Source: Planctomycetota bacterium (GTDB taxonomy: Bacteria > Planctomycetota > B15-G4). From it: a DNA stretch of 64,000 nucleotides. Within the stretch, counting starts at the first letter, position 1. Each line of letters opens with the position of its first letter. The notes under the pieces are model-generated. The model was not told the origin of the DNA and did not search any database. It saw only the letters and a list, made by a program, of their open reading frames with translations. The stretch is from positions 1-64,000 of the forward strand of contig JAJDER010000178.1 in the NCBI GenBank assembly GCA_029259725.1, written 5' to 3'. Both the position numbers and the translations under genes were made by a program. Of the stretch, positions 1 through 8,172 are shown in pieces.

Positions 1-584
1 GAAACCGGATCGCCGACGCCCGCATCATCGCCATCTCGAACGACCCGATCGCGAAACTCGTGGAGGAGAAACGGTTCCGCGCCGACCTCTACTACCGCCT
101 GGCGATCTTCCCCATCGAGGTCGCGCCGCTGCGCCATCGGCGGCAGGACGTGGCCCCGCTGGCACGACACCTCTTCGCGCGCGTCCGCGGCGTGTCGGAA
201 GGCGACGTGGAGCTGTCCCAGGAGGCCGTCGACGTCCTGACGGCCTACGACTGGCCGGGAAACGTGCGGGAACTCCGCAACGTGATCGAACGCGCGACGA
301 TCCTCTCCGGCGCCGCGTTCCCCGACGCCGCGCTGCTCGGCTCGCTGCTCGAGCCCGTCATGCGCCACGGCAGCCGGAGCCGCGGCAGCCCCGCCGGTGA
401 CGAGGGCCTGCACCTGCGGACACGGCTCAACGAGGCCGAGAAGGAGCTCGTCGCGGAGGCCCTCGAACGCTCGGGCGGGCGACGCAAGCCCGCGGCGCTG
501 CTGCTCGGCATCGACCCACGCAACCTCGCGTACTACCTGCGCAAGCACGGGCTGAGCCCGGCGCCGGGGAGCGACGGCTCCTAG
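1..584 (+). CDS. Sigma-54-dependent transcriptional activator, 3' part only
   Basis: Activates sigma-54 RNA polymerase by ATP hydrolysis. The window starts inside the AAA+ domain: reading from base 3, the frame gives ARIIAISN, then FRADLYYRLAIFPIEVAPLR, matching the sensor I and arginine-finger region of NtrC-type proteins. DWPGNVREL, the sensor II motif, follows. The last 50 residues form a Fis-type helix-turn-helix (RKPAALLLGIDPRNLAYYLRKHG). The GTG at 60 lies inside the conserved domain and is not the true start; the receiver or sensor domain is off the left edge. A perfect -24/-12 promoter begins 130 bp after its TAG stop, so it probably controls the adjacent operon. The family call is secure; the target is inferred. 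Confidence 0.93.
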   Translation, partial: NRIADARIIAISNDPIAKLVEEKRFRADLYYRLAIFPIEVAPLRHRRQDVAPLARHLFARVRGVSEGDVELSQEAVDVLTAYDWPGNVRELRNVIERATILSGAAFPDAALLGSLLEPVMRHGSRSRGSPAGDEGLHLRTRLNEAEKELVAEALERSGGRRKPAALLLGIDPRNLAYYLRKHGLSPAPGSDGS

Positions 585-616
585 CCGGCCGAGGCCACAC
601 CTCCACAGCCGAGGTG

Positions 617-633
617 CGCGCGAATCACGCGCG
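617..633. promoter_or_regulatory. Palindrome upstream of the sigma-54 promoter, possible activator site
   Basis: CGCGCG-AATCA-CGCGCG is a perfect inverted repeat about 105-125 bp upstream of the predicted transcription start, the usual distance for an enhancer bound by an NtrC-family protein. It could instead be a weak hairpin at the end of the activator gene. Just downstream, 636-650 holds a 15-base box found again, with 13 of 15 bases identical, at 8185-8199. Confidence 0.35.
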
Positions 634-713
634 TTCGCATAGATCCGACGTGCCCCGGCGCCCCACACGCGCAGTCGTCGGGTAGGGCGCCCGTTTCAGG
701 CCGGATGCGCCGC

Positions 714-729
714 TGGCACGCGAGTTGCA
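714..729 (+). promoter_or_regulatory. Sigma-54 (-24/-12) promoter
   Basis: TGGCACGCGAGTTGCA matches the consensus TGGCAC-N5-TTGCW at every defined position, with the preceding C giving YTGGCACG. Transcription should start near 739-741. That places the in-frame GTG at 733 outside the transcript and supports the ATG at 793, which has its own AGGAG at 782-786, as the real first start codon of the operon. The gene for a sigma-54 activator ends 130 bp upstream. Confidence 0.88.
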
Positions 730-792
730 GAGGTGAACACCCTCCCATCCCGGGACCCGGATCTCCCCGCCGCCATCCCGCAGGAGCTGTCC

Positions 793-1392
793 ATGGACTC
801 CACCACCACGTGCGCCACGGGCCGCTGGGCCCGCTTCAGCGAGCTCATCAACAACGCCTGGCACGAGCACGCGCTCCAGCTGTTCATGGTCATCGTGCTG
901 GCGCACTGGGCCGAGCACCTGGCCCAGGCCATGCAGATCTACGTCCTCGGCTGGAACATCCCGGACTCGCGCGGGATCCTCGGCCTCTGGTTCCCCTGGC
1001 TGCTGAAGTCGGAGCTGCTGCACTACGGCTACGCGCTGGTGATGCTCGCCGTCATCTGGTCCCTGCGCACCGGGTTCAAGGGGCGCTCGCACACCTGGTG
1101 GATGATCGCCTTCTGGATCCAGTTCTGGCACCACGTGGAGCACGCGATCCTGCAGTACCAGGCGGTCTCCGGCAGCAACCTGTTCGGCAGCCCGGTCCCC
1201 ACCAGCCTCGTGCAGCTCTGGGTACCGCGCGTCGAGCTGCACCTCTTCTACAACAGCGTCGTGTTCCTGCCGATGGTCGTGGCGATGTACTACCACATGT
1301 TCCCCTCGGCCGAGGACGAGTCCCAACACGGTTGCAGCTGCGCCTGGTCCCCGCGCACCGCCGTCGCGGAGAGCGAGGTCGCCGCCTCGTGA
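793..1392 (+). CDS. His-rich polytopic membrane protein of unknown function
   Basis: First gene of the sigma-54 operon; 199 residues with about four membrane helices. I do not recognise the family. Two helices carry the same pattern, HWAEHLAQAMQ and HHVEHAILQYQ (HxxEH followed by Q), suggesting an internal duplication that could bind haem or a metal. Further His residues lie in LLHYGYAL, VELHLFYN and YYHMFP at membrane edges. The ATG at 793 is chosen because AGGAG lies 6 nt upstream and the alternative GTG at 733 precedes the predicted transcription start. It overlaps the next gene by 4 bp. A haem- or copper-handling role is inferred from the residues and the redox neighbours only. Confidence 0.8.
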   Translation: MDSTTTCATGRWARFSELINNAWHEHALQLFMVIVLAHWAEHLAQAMQIYVLGWNIPDSRGILGLWFPWLLKSELLHYGYALVMLAVIWSLRTGFKGRSHTWWMIAFWIQFWHHVEHAILQYQAVSGSNLFGSPVPTSLVQLWVPRVELHLFYNSVVFLPMVVAMYYHMFPSAEDESQHGCSCAWSPRTAVAESEVAAS

Positions 1393-1826
1393 CCGACGCC
1401 GATCCGGGATCGACGGCGGCCACCCGCCCGGGGCAGCGGGCGCGGTGGGCGCCGGCCCTCGCCGGACTGCTCGTCCTGGCCACGGCCTGCGCACCGACGG
1501 GCGACGCCGGTGACGGCGCCTCGGTCGTGTTCCGGTTCGAGCCGGCCACGCCCGTGGTCGGCTCGGACGCGATCGAGGTGCGCCTGGTGGACGCCGCCGG
1601 CGAACCTCTCGACGGAGCGGTCGTCGCGATCGAGGCCAACATGAACCACGCTGGCATGACCCCCACCTTCGCCGATCTGGTCGAGTCTCCGTCCCGGCCG
1701 GGGGTCTACCTCGGCGAGATCGACTTCACCATGGGCGGCGACTGGTTCCTGCTGCTCGAGGCGTCCTGGCCCGACGGGCGGCGGGTGCAACGCACCCTCG
1801 ACGTCCCGGGCGTGCGCTCGCGATGA
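1389..1826 (+). CDS. FixH/YtkA-like lipoprotein
   Basis: A 145-residue exported lipoprotein: a hydrophobic stretch (LAGLLVLATAC) ends in a lipobox with Cys34. The mature part is one beta-sandwich domain of FixH/YtkA type (EVRLVDAAGEPLDGAVVAIE, then MNHAGM, then YLGEIDFTMGGDWFLLLEA). The His/Met cluster MNHAGM resembles copper-contact motifs of this fold. The GTG start overlaps the previous TGA (GTGA), and its own stop overlaps the next start, so the genes are translationally coupled. FixH-like proteins usually assist assembly of copper or haem redox enzymes; no oxidase or nitrous oxide reductase is visible here, so the client is unknown. Confidence 0.75.
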   Translation: MTDADPGSTAATRPGQRARWAPALAGLLVLATACAPTGDAGDGASVVFRFEPATPVVGSDAIEVRLVDAAGEPLDGAVVAIEANMNHAGMTPTFADLVESPSRPGVYLGEIDFTMGGDWFLLLEASWPDGRRVQRTLDVPGVRSR

Positions 1827-3253
1827 GCGCGGCGCCGGCCACCCCGCGCGCCCTGCCGGTGCGCGACCTGCTCGCCGTGCCCCTGCTCGGCGCGTTGCTC
1901 CTGCGCCGCCGGACGTGGCAGATCGCGATGCTGGTCGCCTCGGCGCTGCTGGTGTGGCACGGCCTCGTGGGTCCGCAGCTGGCGCCCAAGAACCTGGCCA
2001 CCCTGGCGGTGTGGGTGCACTACCGCGGCCTGCTGATCCTGGCGCTGCTGGTCGCCGGCAACCTCTTCTGCCTGGCCTGCCCCTTCATGCTCCCCCGCGA
2101 CCTGGCCCGCAAGCTCCGGCGCCCGACACGACGCTGGCCCCGTCTGCTGCGCGGCAAGGCGGTGGGGATCGTAGCGCTGGTCTCGGTGCTCTACGCCTAC
2201 GAGCTGTTCGACCTGTGGGCCTCGCCGTGGGCCACGGCCCTGCTCATCCTGGGCTACTTCGCCGGCGCCACCCTGGTCGACGCCGTGTTCGAGGGCGCGA
2301 CCTTCTGCAAGTCGATCTGCCCGATCGGGCAGTTCAACTTCGTGGCCTCGGCCCTCTCACCGCTCGAGGTCCGCTCCCGAGAGGCGTCGGTCTGCGCGAC
2401 CTGCAGCGGACACGAGTGTCTCACCGGGGCCGCGGACGGCGGCGCGCGGGGCTGCGAACTCGGCCTGTTCGTGCCCGACAAGGCCGGCAACATGGACTGC
2501 ACCTTCTGCCTCGACTGCGCTCGTGCCTGTCCCCACGACAACGTCGCGCTGGCCACGCGGCTCCCGGGCGAGGAACTCCTGGACGACGCCTCCGGGTCCG
2601 GCGTCGGGCGGCGCAGCCAGCGGCCGGACCTGGCCGTGCTGGGAATCGTCTTCACCTTCGCCGCGCTGCTGAATGCGTTCGGCATGGTCAGTCCGGTCTA
2701 CGCGCTGCAGCGCGGCATCGCCGAGGTGCTCGGCACGACCAGCGACGCCGCGGTGCTGGGGGTGCTCTTCGCCGCGTGCCTCGTCGTCGAGCCGGTCATG
2801 CTGCTGGGCGCGGCCGCGGCCCTCTCCCGCGGCGCCCTGACCGGGCGGCCGGGCCTGACCGCCACCGTGGTGCGCTTCGCCCACGGTCTGGTCCCGCTGG
2901 GCGTGGGCATCTGGGCGGCGCACTACGGCTTCCACTTCCTGACCGGCCTGTGGACCATCGTGCCGGTCACCCAGAAGGCCGTGGCCGACGCGGGACTGCC
3001 CTTCCTGGGTCAGCCGCGGTGGGGTGTGGGTGGACTGGGCGAGAACGTGGTCCAGCCCATCGAGATGGGCCTGCTGCTGCTCGGCGCCCTCGGTTCGCTG
3101 GCCGTGCTGTGGAGCATCGCCCGGCGCGAGGCTCCGCTGCGCCCGCGCCGTGCCTTCGCGCCCTGGGCCGCGCTGACCATGCTCCTGCTCGCCGCCGCCG
3201 TGTGGCTGCTCGCGCAGCCCATGGAGATGCGCGGGACGTTCCTGGAGGCCTGA
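1823..3253 (+). CDS. NosR/NapH-like membrane polyferredoxin (4Fe-4S)
   Basis: Membrane protein of 476 residues carrying iron-sulfur clusters. Cys motifs are CLACP (83-86), CKSICP (162-166), CATCSGHEC (191-199), Cys211 and the ferredoxin-type CTFCLDCARACPHDN (226-236). The CxxCP and CxxxCP pairs beside membrane helices are the hallmark of the NosR/NapH/RdxA group, which passes electrons from quinol to a periplasmic acceptor. The C-terminal half has several further helices. It overlaps the previous stop by 4 bp (ATGA) and is 1 nt from the next gene. The N-terminal FMN domain of full-length NosR is absent, so it is NapH-like in size but longer at the C-terminus. The electron acceptor is unknown. 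Confidence 0.85.
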   Translation: MSAAPATPRALPVRDLLAVPLLGALLLRRRTWQIAMLVASALLVWHGLVGPQLAPKNLATLAVWVHYRGLLILALLVAGNLFCLACPFMLPRDLARKLRRPTRRWPRLLRGKAVGIVALVSVLYAYELFDLWASPWATALLILGYFAGATLVDAVFEGATFCKSICPIGQFNFVASALSPLEVRSREASVCATCSGHECLTGAADGGARGCELGLFVPDKAGNMDCTFCLDCARACPHDNVALATRLPGEELLDDASGSGVGRRSQRPDLAVLGIVFTFAALLNAFGMVSPVYALQRGIAEVLGTTSDAAVLGVLFAACLVVEPVMLLGAAAALSRGALTGRPGLTATVVRFAHGLVPLGVGIWAAHYGFHFLTGLWTIVPVTQKAVADAGLPFLGQPRWGVGGLGENVVQPIEMGLLLLGALGSLAVLWSIARREAPLRPRRAFAPWAALTMLLLAAAVWLLAQPMEMRGTFLEA

Positions 3254-3254
3254 G

Positions 3255-3863
3255 ATGGCGGCCCTCCGAGCAGCTGCCGCCACCACCACCACCACCTCGC
3301 CGGGGGGGATCGCCCCCCTGGTCGCCTGCCTCTGCCTCGGACTCCTCGCCCGGTCGGCCAGCGGCCACGAGGGACCGCCCTTCCCGGTCCTCGTCGACGA
3401 GGCCGCTCCCCCGTGGACCGTTTCGGTCTGGGCCGACCCCGACGTGGGCGTGGGTCGCTTCTGGATCCAGCTCGAAGGCGACGCGACGCCCTCCGACACC
3501 CGCGTCGAAGTCCACGTCGCGCCGGCCGACGGGACCACCGCCGAGACGTCCTGGCAGGCCGCCCCCGAGCCGTGGGACCTCGGGCTGCAGTTCCTCGCCG
3601 AGGTGGACTTCCCCACCCGCGAGTTCTGGACCGTGCGCCTCGTGGTCACGAGCGATGACGCCGGCGCCCGCGTGGAGCGCGTGTTGCGCGTGGAGGTCAC
3701 CCCGCCCGGCTACGGCCCGGTCGACCTGCTGCTCTACCTGTGGCCGTTCCTGGCCGTCGCCGCCCTGTGGATCAAGGCCCTCTCTCGACGGCGCCGGACA
3801 CCGCCGACACCCGGCGCGCCAGTCGCACCACCCACGCCCATCACACGTCGACCCCTGACCTGA
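3255..3863 (+). CDS. Exported, C-terminally anchored protein of unknown function
   Basis: A 202-residue protein with a signal peptide (about residues 20-40) and a single C-terminal helix (LLLYLWPFLAVAALWI) followed by an Arg-rich cytoplasmic tail. The mature N-terminus begins HEGPPFP, and the rest is a beta-rich domain that may share the FixH/YtkA sandwich fold (EFWTVRLVVTSDD). I see no catalytic motif. It lies 1 nt after the polyferredoxin gene, so it almost certainly belongs to the same periplasmic redox assembly. The exposed N-terminal His could be a metal ligand, which is speculation. Confidence 0.7.
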   Translation: MAALRAAAATTTTTSPGGIAPLVACLCLGLLARSASGHEGPPFPVLVDEAAPPWTVSVWADPDVGVGRFWIQLEGDATPSDTRVEVHVAPADGTTAETSWQAAPEPWDLGLQFLAEVDFPTREFWTVRLVVTSDDAGARVERVLRVEVTPPGYGPVDLLLYLWPFLAVAALWIKALSRRRRTPPTPGAPVAPPTPITRRPLT

Positions 3864-3887
3864 CCCCTTCCCCCGAGGGCATCTCCC

Positions 3888-4091
3888 ATGGCCATCAAGG
3901 TCGTCATCCTCAGCCTGTCCCTGCTCCTCATGGTCGCCGTGATCCTGCTGGCTGCCGCGGGCATCCGCTGGTCCCTCACCCTGGACAAGCCCTTCCCCAT
4001 CGGAGGCCACGTGGTCCTCGCGGTCTCCGGCCTCGCCGCCGCGACCTGCCTCGCTCGACTGTGGATGACGCGCCATGACCACCTCGCCTGA
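3888..4091 (+). CDS. Small two-helix membrane protein
   Basis: Protein of 67 residues with two hydrophobic helices (VVILSLSLLLMVAVILLAAAG and GHVVLAVSGLAAATCLARLW) joined by a short loop (RWSLTLDKPFPI). Its stop lies inside the next coding region (17 bp overlap), and the gene is in register with the operon, which is why I accept it despite its length. Unknown family; the size suggests an accessory subunit of the membrane complex encoded around it. Confidence 0.65.
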   Translation: MAIKVVILSLSLLLMVAVILLAAAGIRWSLTLDKPFPIGGHVVLAVSGLAAATCLARLWMTRHDHLA

Positions 4092-5532
4092 GGACGCCGC
4101 GGCACGAGCCTCCCTGCCCCGGCCGCGGCCCTCCTGCGGGCGATCCGCGCGCCGGGCGTTCGGGACCCTGCTGGTGACCGGAGCGATCGCGCTGGCGGCG
4201 CACGCCGGGGAGCCGGGCGATCCCGCGTTCAACGCCCTCCTCGCCGCCGTGGAGGCGCCCACGCTCCGGGAGACCGCGCGCGAACCGGACGACGGCGACG
4301 GCCCCCGGAGCCTGGGCGGCGGCTGGACCCTCGACGTCGGCGGCCAGGTCCGCCTGCGCAGCATGAACGAGCGCAACAAGTCGCTCACCAACTCCTCGCC
4401 ACGGCGCAACGACTACAACCTGGTGCGCACGCTGATCCACGCCGACTTCCGCCACGAGGACGGCTTCCGCGCCTACATCGAAGCCATCGACGCCCGCATC
4501 CACGGCGAGGACCGCCCGCCGACTCCCATCGACCGCAACCCCCTGGACGTGCGCAACGCCTTCATCGAGTACGACGCGGGCCTGCCCACCTGGCGTCTCG
4601 GTCGCATGGACCTGAAGGAAGGCGCGCAGCGGATCATCTCCCCGCTCGACTGGGGCAACACCCGCCGGGCCTTCGAGGGCGGCTTCGTGCGGCTCGACCA
4701 CTCCGAGGGCACGCACACCGACATCTTCGTCACCCAGCCCGTCGCGGTCGACCCGCACCACACCGACCACCGCACCTCGGGGCTCTGGTTCTCGGGCGTC
4801 TACCACACCGCGCACGTCGACGGCGGCACGGGTGAGTACGACCTCTTCGCCCTCTCGCTCAACCAGAACGACGACGTGCTCACCTCCGAGGACGGCGATC
4901 CGGGCGACGGGACCCGCTACACCGTGGGCGGGCGCTGGAGGGACCGATACGCGGGCCTCGGCTACGAGTTCTGGGGCGCCTACCAGTTCGGTGATCACGC
5001 CGGGGACGACATCGACGCCCACGCCTGGTCGGTGCGGCTGGACAAGCCCTTCCCCGAGGCGGACGGCGCGCCGGTGATCGGGCTCGACGTCGACTACGCC
5101 AGCGGCGACTCGGACAGCACCGACGGCCGCAACGAGACCTTCAACCAGCTCTTCCCCCTCGGACACGCCTACTTCGGCTACCTGGACCTGGTCGGGCGCC
5201 AGAACATCTTCGATGTCTCGCCCTACGTCTCGGTCGGCGTGGCCGAGCGCACCCGCTTCCGCGCCGCGTTCCACGACTTCCAGCTGGCCGAGGACTCCGA
5301 CGCCCTCTACAACGCGGGGGGCGCCGCGAGCTTCAACGATCCCAGCGGTGGTGCCTCCACGGATGTGGGAACCGAGATCGACCTGACCCTGACGCACGTG
5401 CCCGAGTGGCTCGACCGCCGCACCGCGATCCTGGTGGGCTGGTCCAAGTTCTACGCGGGGAGTCACGAGGAAGACCTCGGGGGCGCCGGAGACGCCGAGC
5501 TGTTCTACGTCCAACTCACCCTGTCCTTCTGA
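4075..5532 (+). CDS. Alginate-export-family outer-membrane beta-barrel
   Basis: Outer-membrane barrel protein of 485 residues. A cleavable signal peptide (TLLVTGAIALAAHAGEPG, about 30-50) is followed by alternating amphipathic strands, with the family features VGGQVRLRS, FIEYDAGLPTWRLGRMDLKEG and the terminal LFYVQLTLSF ending in Phe, as expected for barrel insertion. AlgE-type proteins form an anion-selective pore, but many family members outside Pseudomonas have no link to alginate. Here the neighbours are redox proteins, so a porin for a small substrate or product is more likely than polysaccharide export. It overlaps the preceding small gene by 17 bp. Confidence 0.85.
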   Translation: MTTSPEDAAARASLPRPRPSCGRSARRAFGTLLVTGAIALAAHAGEPGDPAFNALLAAVEAPTLRETAREPDDGDGPRSLGGGWTLDVGGQVRLRSMNERNKSLTNSSPRRNDYNLVRTLIHADFRHEDGFRAYIEAIDARIHGEDRPPTPIDRNPLDVRNAFIEYDAGLPTWRLGRMDLKEGAQRIISPLDWGNTRRAFEGGFVRLDHSEGTHTDIFVTQPVAVDPHHTDHRTSGLWFSGVYHTAHVDGGTGEYDLFALSLNQNDDVLTSEDGDPGDGTRYTVGGRWRDRYAGLGYEFWGAYQFGDHAGDDIDAHAWSVRLDKPFPEADGAPVIGLDVDYASGDSDSTDGRNETFNQLFPLGHAYFGYLDLVGRQNIFDVSPYVSVGVAERTRFRAAFHDFQLAEDSDALYNAGGAASFNDPSGGASTDVGTEIDLTLTHVPEWLDRRTAILVGWSKFYAGSHEEDLGGAGDAELFYVQLTLSF

Positions 5533-5542
5533 GCGGACGGCG

Positions 5543-7303
5543 ATGGCAGCTCCGATCACGGCGTCTCGCGAGCGGCATGTGACGATGGTGCGGATCCTCT
5601 TCGCCGCGACCCTCGCCCTGACCTGGTGGCTGGGTCACCACACCGAACGGATCGGCTTCTCGACGCCGCTGTCGTTCCACGAGGTCGCCGAGGCGTCGGG
5701 GATGGCGTTCCGGCACGAGTCAGCGCGCTTCGACCCCGTGCTGGATCCCATCGATCCGCAGATCTCGGCGGTCGGCGCGGGCGTGAGCGTGGTGGACGTC
5801 GATGGCGACGGGGACCTCGACGTGTTCGCGACCTCGAGCCGCCACGGCACCCCCAACGCCCTGTTCCTCAACGACGGGGAGGGGCGCTTCACCGACGTCG
5901 CGGACGGGGCCGGGCTGGCCGACTTGAACCGCGACGGAGAGGGCGCCTGCCAGATGGCCGTCTTCGCGGACTACGACGGGGACGGCGACCAGGACGTGTT
6001 CGTCGCCCGCTGGGGCCGGCCACTGCTGCTGCGCAACGAGGGCGACCTGCGCTTCGTCGACGTGACCCGACAGGCCGGGCTGGAGCGCTGGATGCACGCG
6101 AGTGCCGCGGTCTGGTTCGATGCCGATCGCGACGGCCTGCTCGACCTCTACGTGGGCGGCTACTTCGCCGACGACATCGACCTGTGGAAGCTCGACGACA
6201 CCCGCATCATGCACGACAGCTTCGAGTACGCCGTCAACGGCGGCCACAACGTGCTCTATCGCAACCGCGGGGACGGCACCTTCGACGACGTCACCGAGGC
6301 GGCCGGGGTGGACAGCACGCGCTGGACCATGGCTGTCGCCTCAGCGGACCTGGACGGCAACGGCTGGCCCGACCTCTACCTGGCCAACGACTACGGCCCC
6401 GAGGAGCTCTTCCTCAACCAGGGCGGTCTGCGCTTCGAGCTGCTGCTCGACGCGGGCCTGGAGGAACAGAGCAAGAGCGGCATGTGCGTCGCGTTCGGGA
6501 ACATCGAGAACGACGCGCGCTGGTGCGTCTACGTGACCAACATCTCCGAGCGCGGCTTCCAGTTCCAGGGCAACAACCTGCGGCTGGACTACGTGGCCGA
6601 GCACGGCCGCTTCTACGAGATCGCCACGGGCGAGGTGCAGGACTGCGGCTGGGCCTGGGGCGCCCAGTTCGGCGACCTCGACCTCGACGGCCGCCAGGAC
6701 CTGTTCGTGGTCAACGGCTACGTCTCCGCGGACCCCGAGCGCGAGTACTGGTACGACATGGCCAAGCTCGGGGGCGCCCTGGGCTCGGTGATCCAGGACG
6801 CCGCCAACTGGCCCGCCTTCGACGGCAAGAGCATGTCCGGCTACCAGCGCTCGCGCGTGCTGCTCAACGCCGGCACGCGGCATCGGGACGTGGCCGGGCT
6901 GGTCGGCGTCGACGACCGGCTCGATGGTCGCGCCGTGGTCCTCGCCGACCTCACCGGCGACGGCACCCTCGACGCCGTCGTGGCCAACCAGCGCGGCCCG
7001 TTGCTGTTCTATCGCAGCGAACCGATCCCGCACCGGCACTGGATCGCGTTCGACCTGCGCGGGACGACGAGCAACCGCGGTGCGATCGGCGCCGAGGTGA
7101 GCATCCTGTGGGCGGGTGGGACGCAGCGCCAGGTGGTCACGGCGGGCCTCGGCTTCTCGAGTCAGGCGCCCCGCAGGCTGCACTTCGGCCTCGGCCTCCA
7201 TGACGAGATCGAGCGGGTCGAGGTGCTCTGGCCTTCCGGCATCCGCCAGGTCGTCGAGCACCCCACCGTCGACTCACTGCATGCGCTCGAGGAGCCGCGA
7301 TGA
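5543..7303 (+). CDS. CRTAC1-type FG-GAP / ASPIC-UnbV protein
   Basis: Exported protein of 586 residues. An N-terminal helix (ILFAATLALTWWLG) is followed by FG-GAP/VCBS blades with calcium-binding DVDGDGDLDVF-type loops (for example near residues 83-93 and 140-150), then an ASPIC/UnbV domain at the C-terminus (SNRGAIGAEVSILWAGG, VEVLWPSGIRQVVEH). The fold is a calcium-dependent beta-propeller. The ATG at 5543 is taken; a second in-frame ATG at 5585 would give a tighter signal peptide. The gene overlaps the next by 4 bp. Unlike the FG-GAP array at 25-37 kb, this copy is locked inside a redox operon, so it may be a dedicated periplasmic partner. Confidence 0.88.
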   Translation: MAAPITASRERHVTMVRILFAATLALTWWLGHHTERIGFSTPLSFHEVAEASGMAFRHESARFDPVLDPIDPQISAVGAGVSVVDVDGDGDLDVFATSSRHGTPNALFLNDGEGRFTDVADGAGLADLNRDGEGACQMAVFADYDGDGDQDVFVARWGRPLLLRNEGDLRFVDVTRQAGLERWMHASAAVWFDADRDGLLDLYVGGYFADDIDLWKLDDTRIMHDSFEYAVNGGHNVLYRNRGDGTFDDVTEAAGVDSTRWTMAVASADLDGNGWPDLYLANDYGPEELFLNQGGLRFELLLDAGLEEQSKSGMCVAFGNIENDARWCVYVTNISERGFQFQGNNLRLDYVAEHGRFYEIATGEVQDCGWAWGAQFGDLDLDGRQDLFVVNGYVSADPEREYWYDMAKLGGALGSVIQDAANWPAFDGKSMSGYQRSRVLLNAGTRHRDVAGLVGVDDRLDGRAVVLADLTGDGTLDAVVANQRGPLLFYRSEPIPHRHWIAFDLRGTTSNRGAIGAEVSILWAGGTQRQVVTAGLGFSSQAPRRLHFGLGLHDEIERVEVLWPSGIRQVVEHPTVDSLHALEEPR

Positions 7304-8172
7304 GCGTCCCGGCGCCGACGGCGCCCCCGGCGGTCACGGAACCGGGGCACGCGCGACGCGCGACCCCGAGACGCTGGGGGCCCAAGCAGCTCGTCACGGT
7401 GCTGATCACCTTGATCCTCGTCGCCGGCGAGGTCAGCCACCACGTCCTCGGGGGCTACGACCGGTTGCTGGTCGCGCTGGGAAGCTGCCTGGCGGTCGAG
7501 ATCGTCCTCTCGTGGCTCGTGCGCGGAAGCCTCCCTCAACTCCAGAGTGCGTACATCTCGGGCATCAGCCTCTCCCTGTTGGTCAAGCCACAGGGTGATC
7601 TGCTGTGGCCCTTCGCCCTCGGCGGCGCGCTCTCGATCGCGTCCAAGTACGTCTTGCGCTACCGCGGCAACCACCTGTGGAATCCGACCAACCTGGGCGT
7701 GAGCCTGCTGCTGCTGCTCGCCGCGCCCAAGGTGGCGATCCTCAGTCACGAGTGGGGCAACGCGCTGGGTACCAACGCGGTGATCTGGGCGGTGGGCCTG
7801 CTGATCGCCACCCGGGCGCGCATCCTGCACGTGACCCTCGCCTACGCCGTCGCGTTCGTCGTGTTCGCCGGCGTGCGACACCTGTTGACCGGCGCCCCGC
7901 TCGGCGCCGAGGTCGGTCCGATCACCGGCCCCATGTATCAGCTGTTCGTGTTCTTCATGATCACCGATCCGCGCACGACGGTCTCCACTCGAGACGGTCG
8001 CATCCTGGTCGCCGTGCTCGTCGCAGCCGTGGAGCTGGTGCTGCGTCTGGCCAACGACTTCGACTTCCCGTTCGCCGCGCCCTTCGCTCCGGCACCCGCG
8101 ATCTTTGCGCTGTTCCTGGTCGGTCCGATGGCGAAGCTGCTCGATCTGCGCAGGCTCGCACGCGCTCGCTGA
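7300..8172 (+). CDS. NqrB/RnfD-like membrane subunit
   Basis: Polytopic membrane protein of 290 residues related to the RnfD/NqrB family, which carries a flavin and helps couple electron flow to ion transport. Recognisable segments are SGISLSLLVKP (about 87-97), KYVLRYRGNHLWNPTNLGVS and LFVFFMITDPRTTVSTRDGR. The usual SGAT flavin-attachment site is not obvious: the corresponding loop reads GPITGP, so covalent FMN is uncertain. No other Rnf or Nqr genes are nearby, so this is a stand-alone version joined to a polyferredoxin and a FixH-like protein. It is the last gene of the operon and starts inside the previous stop (ATGA). Confidence 0.82.
   Translation: MSVPAPTAPPAVTEPGHARRATPRRWGPKQLVTVLITLILVAGEVSHHVLGGYDRLLVALGSCLAVEIVLSWLVRGSLPQLQSAYISGISLSLLVKPQGDLLWPFALGGALSIASKYVLRYRGNHLWNPTNLGVSLLLLLAAPKVAILSHEWGNALGTNAVIWAVGLLIATRARILHVTLAYAVAFVVFAGVRHLLTGAPLGAEVGPITGPMYQLFVFFMITDPRTTVSTRDGRILVAVLVAAVELVLRLANDFDFPFAAPFAPAPAIFALFLVGPMAKLLDLRRLARAR

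Noticed and set aside
733..792. Upstream in-frame GTG start for the His-rich membrane protein
   Set aside because: It precedes the transcription start predicted from the sigma-54 promoter and has no suitable ribosome site; the ATG at 793 has AGGAG at the right distance.
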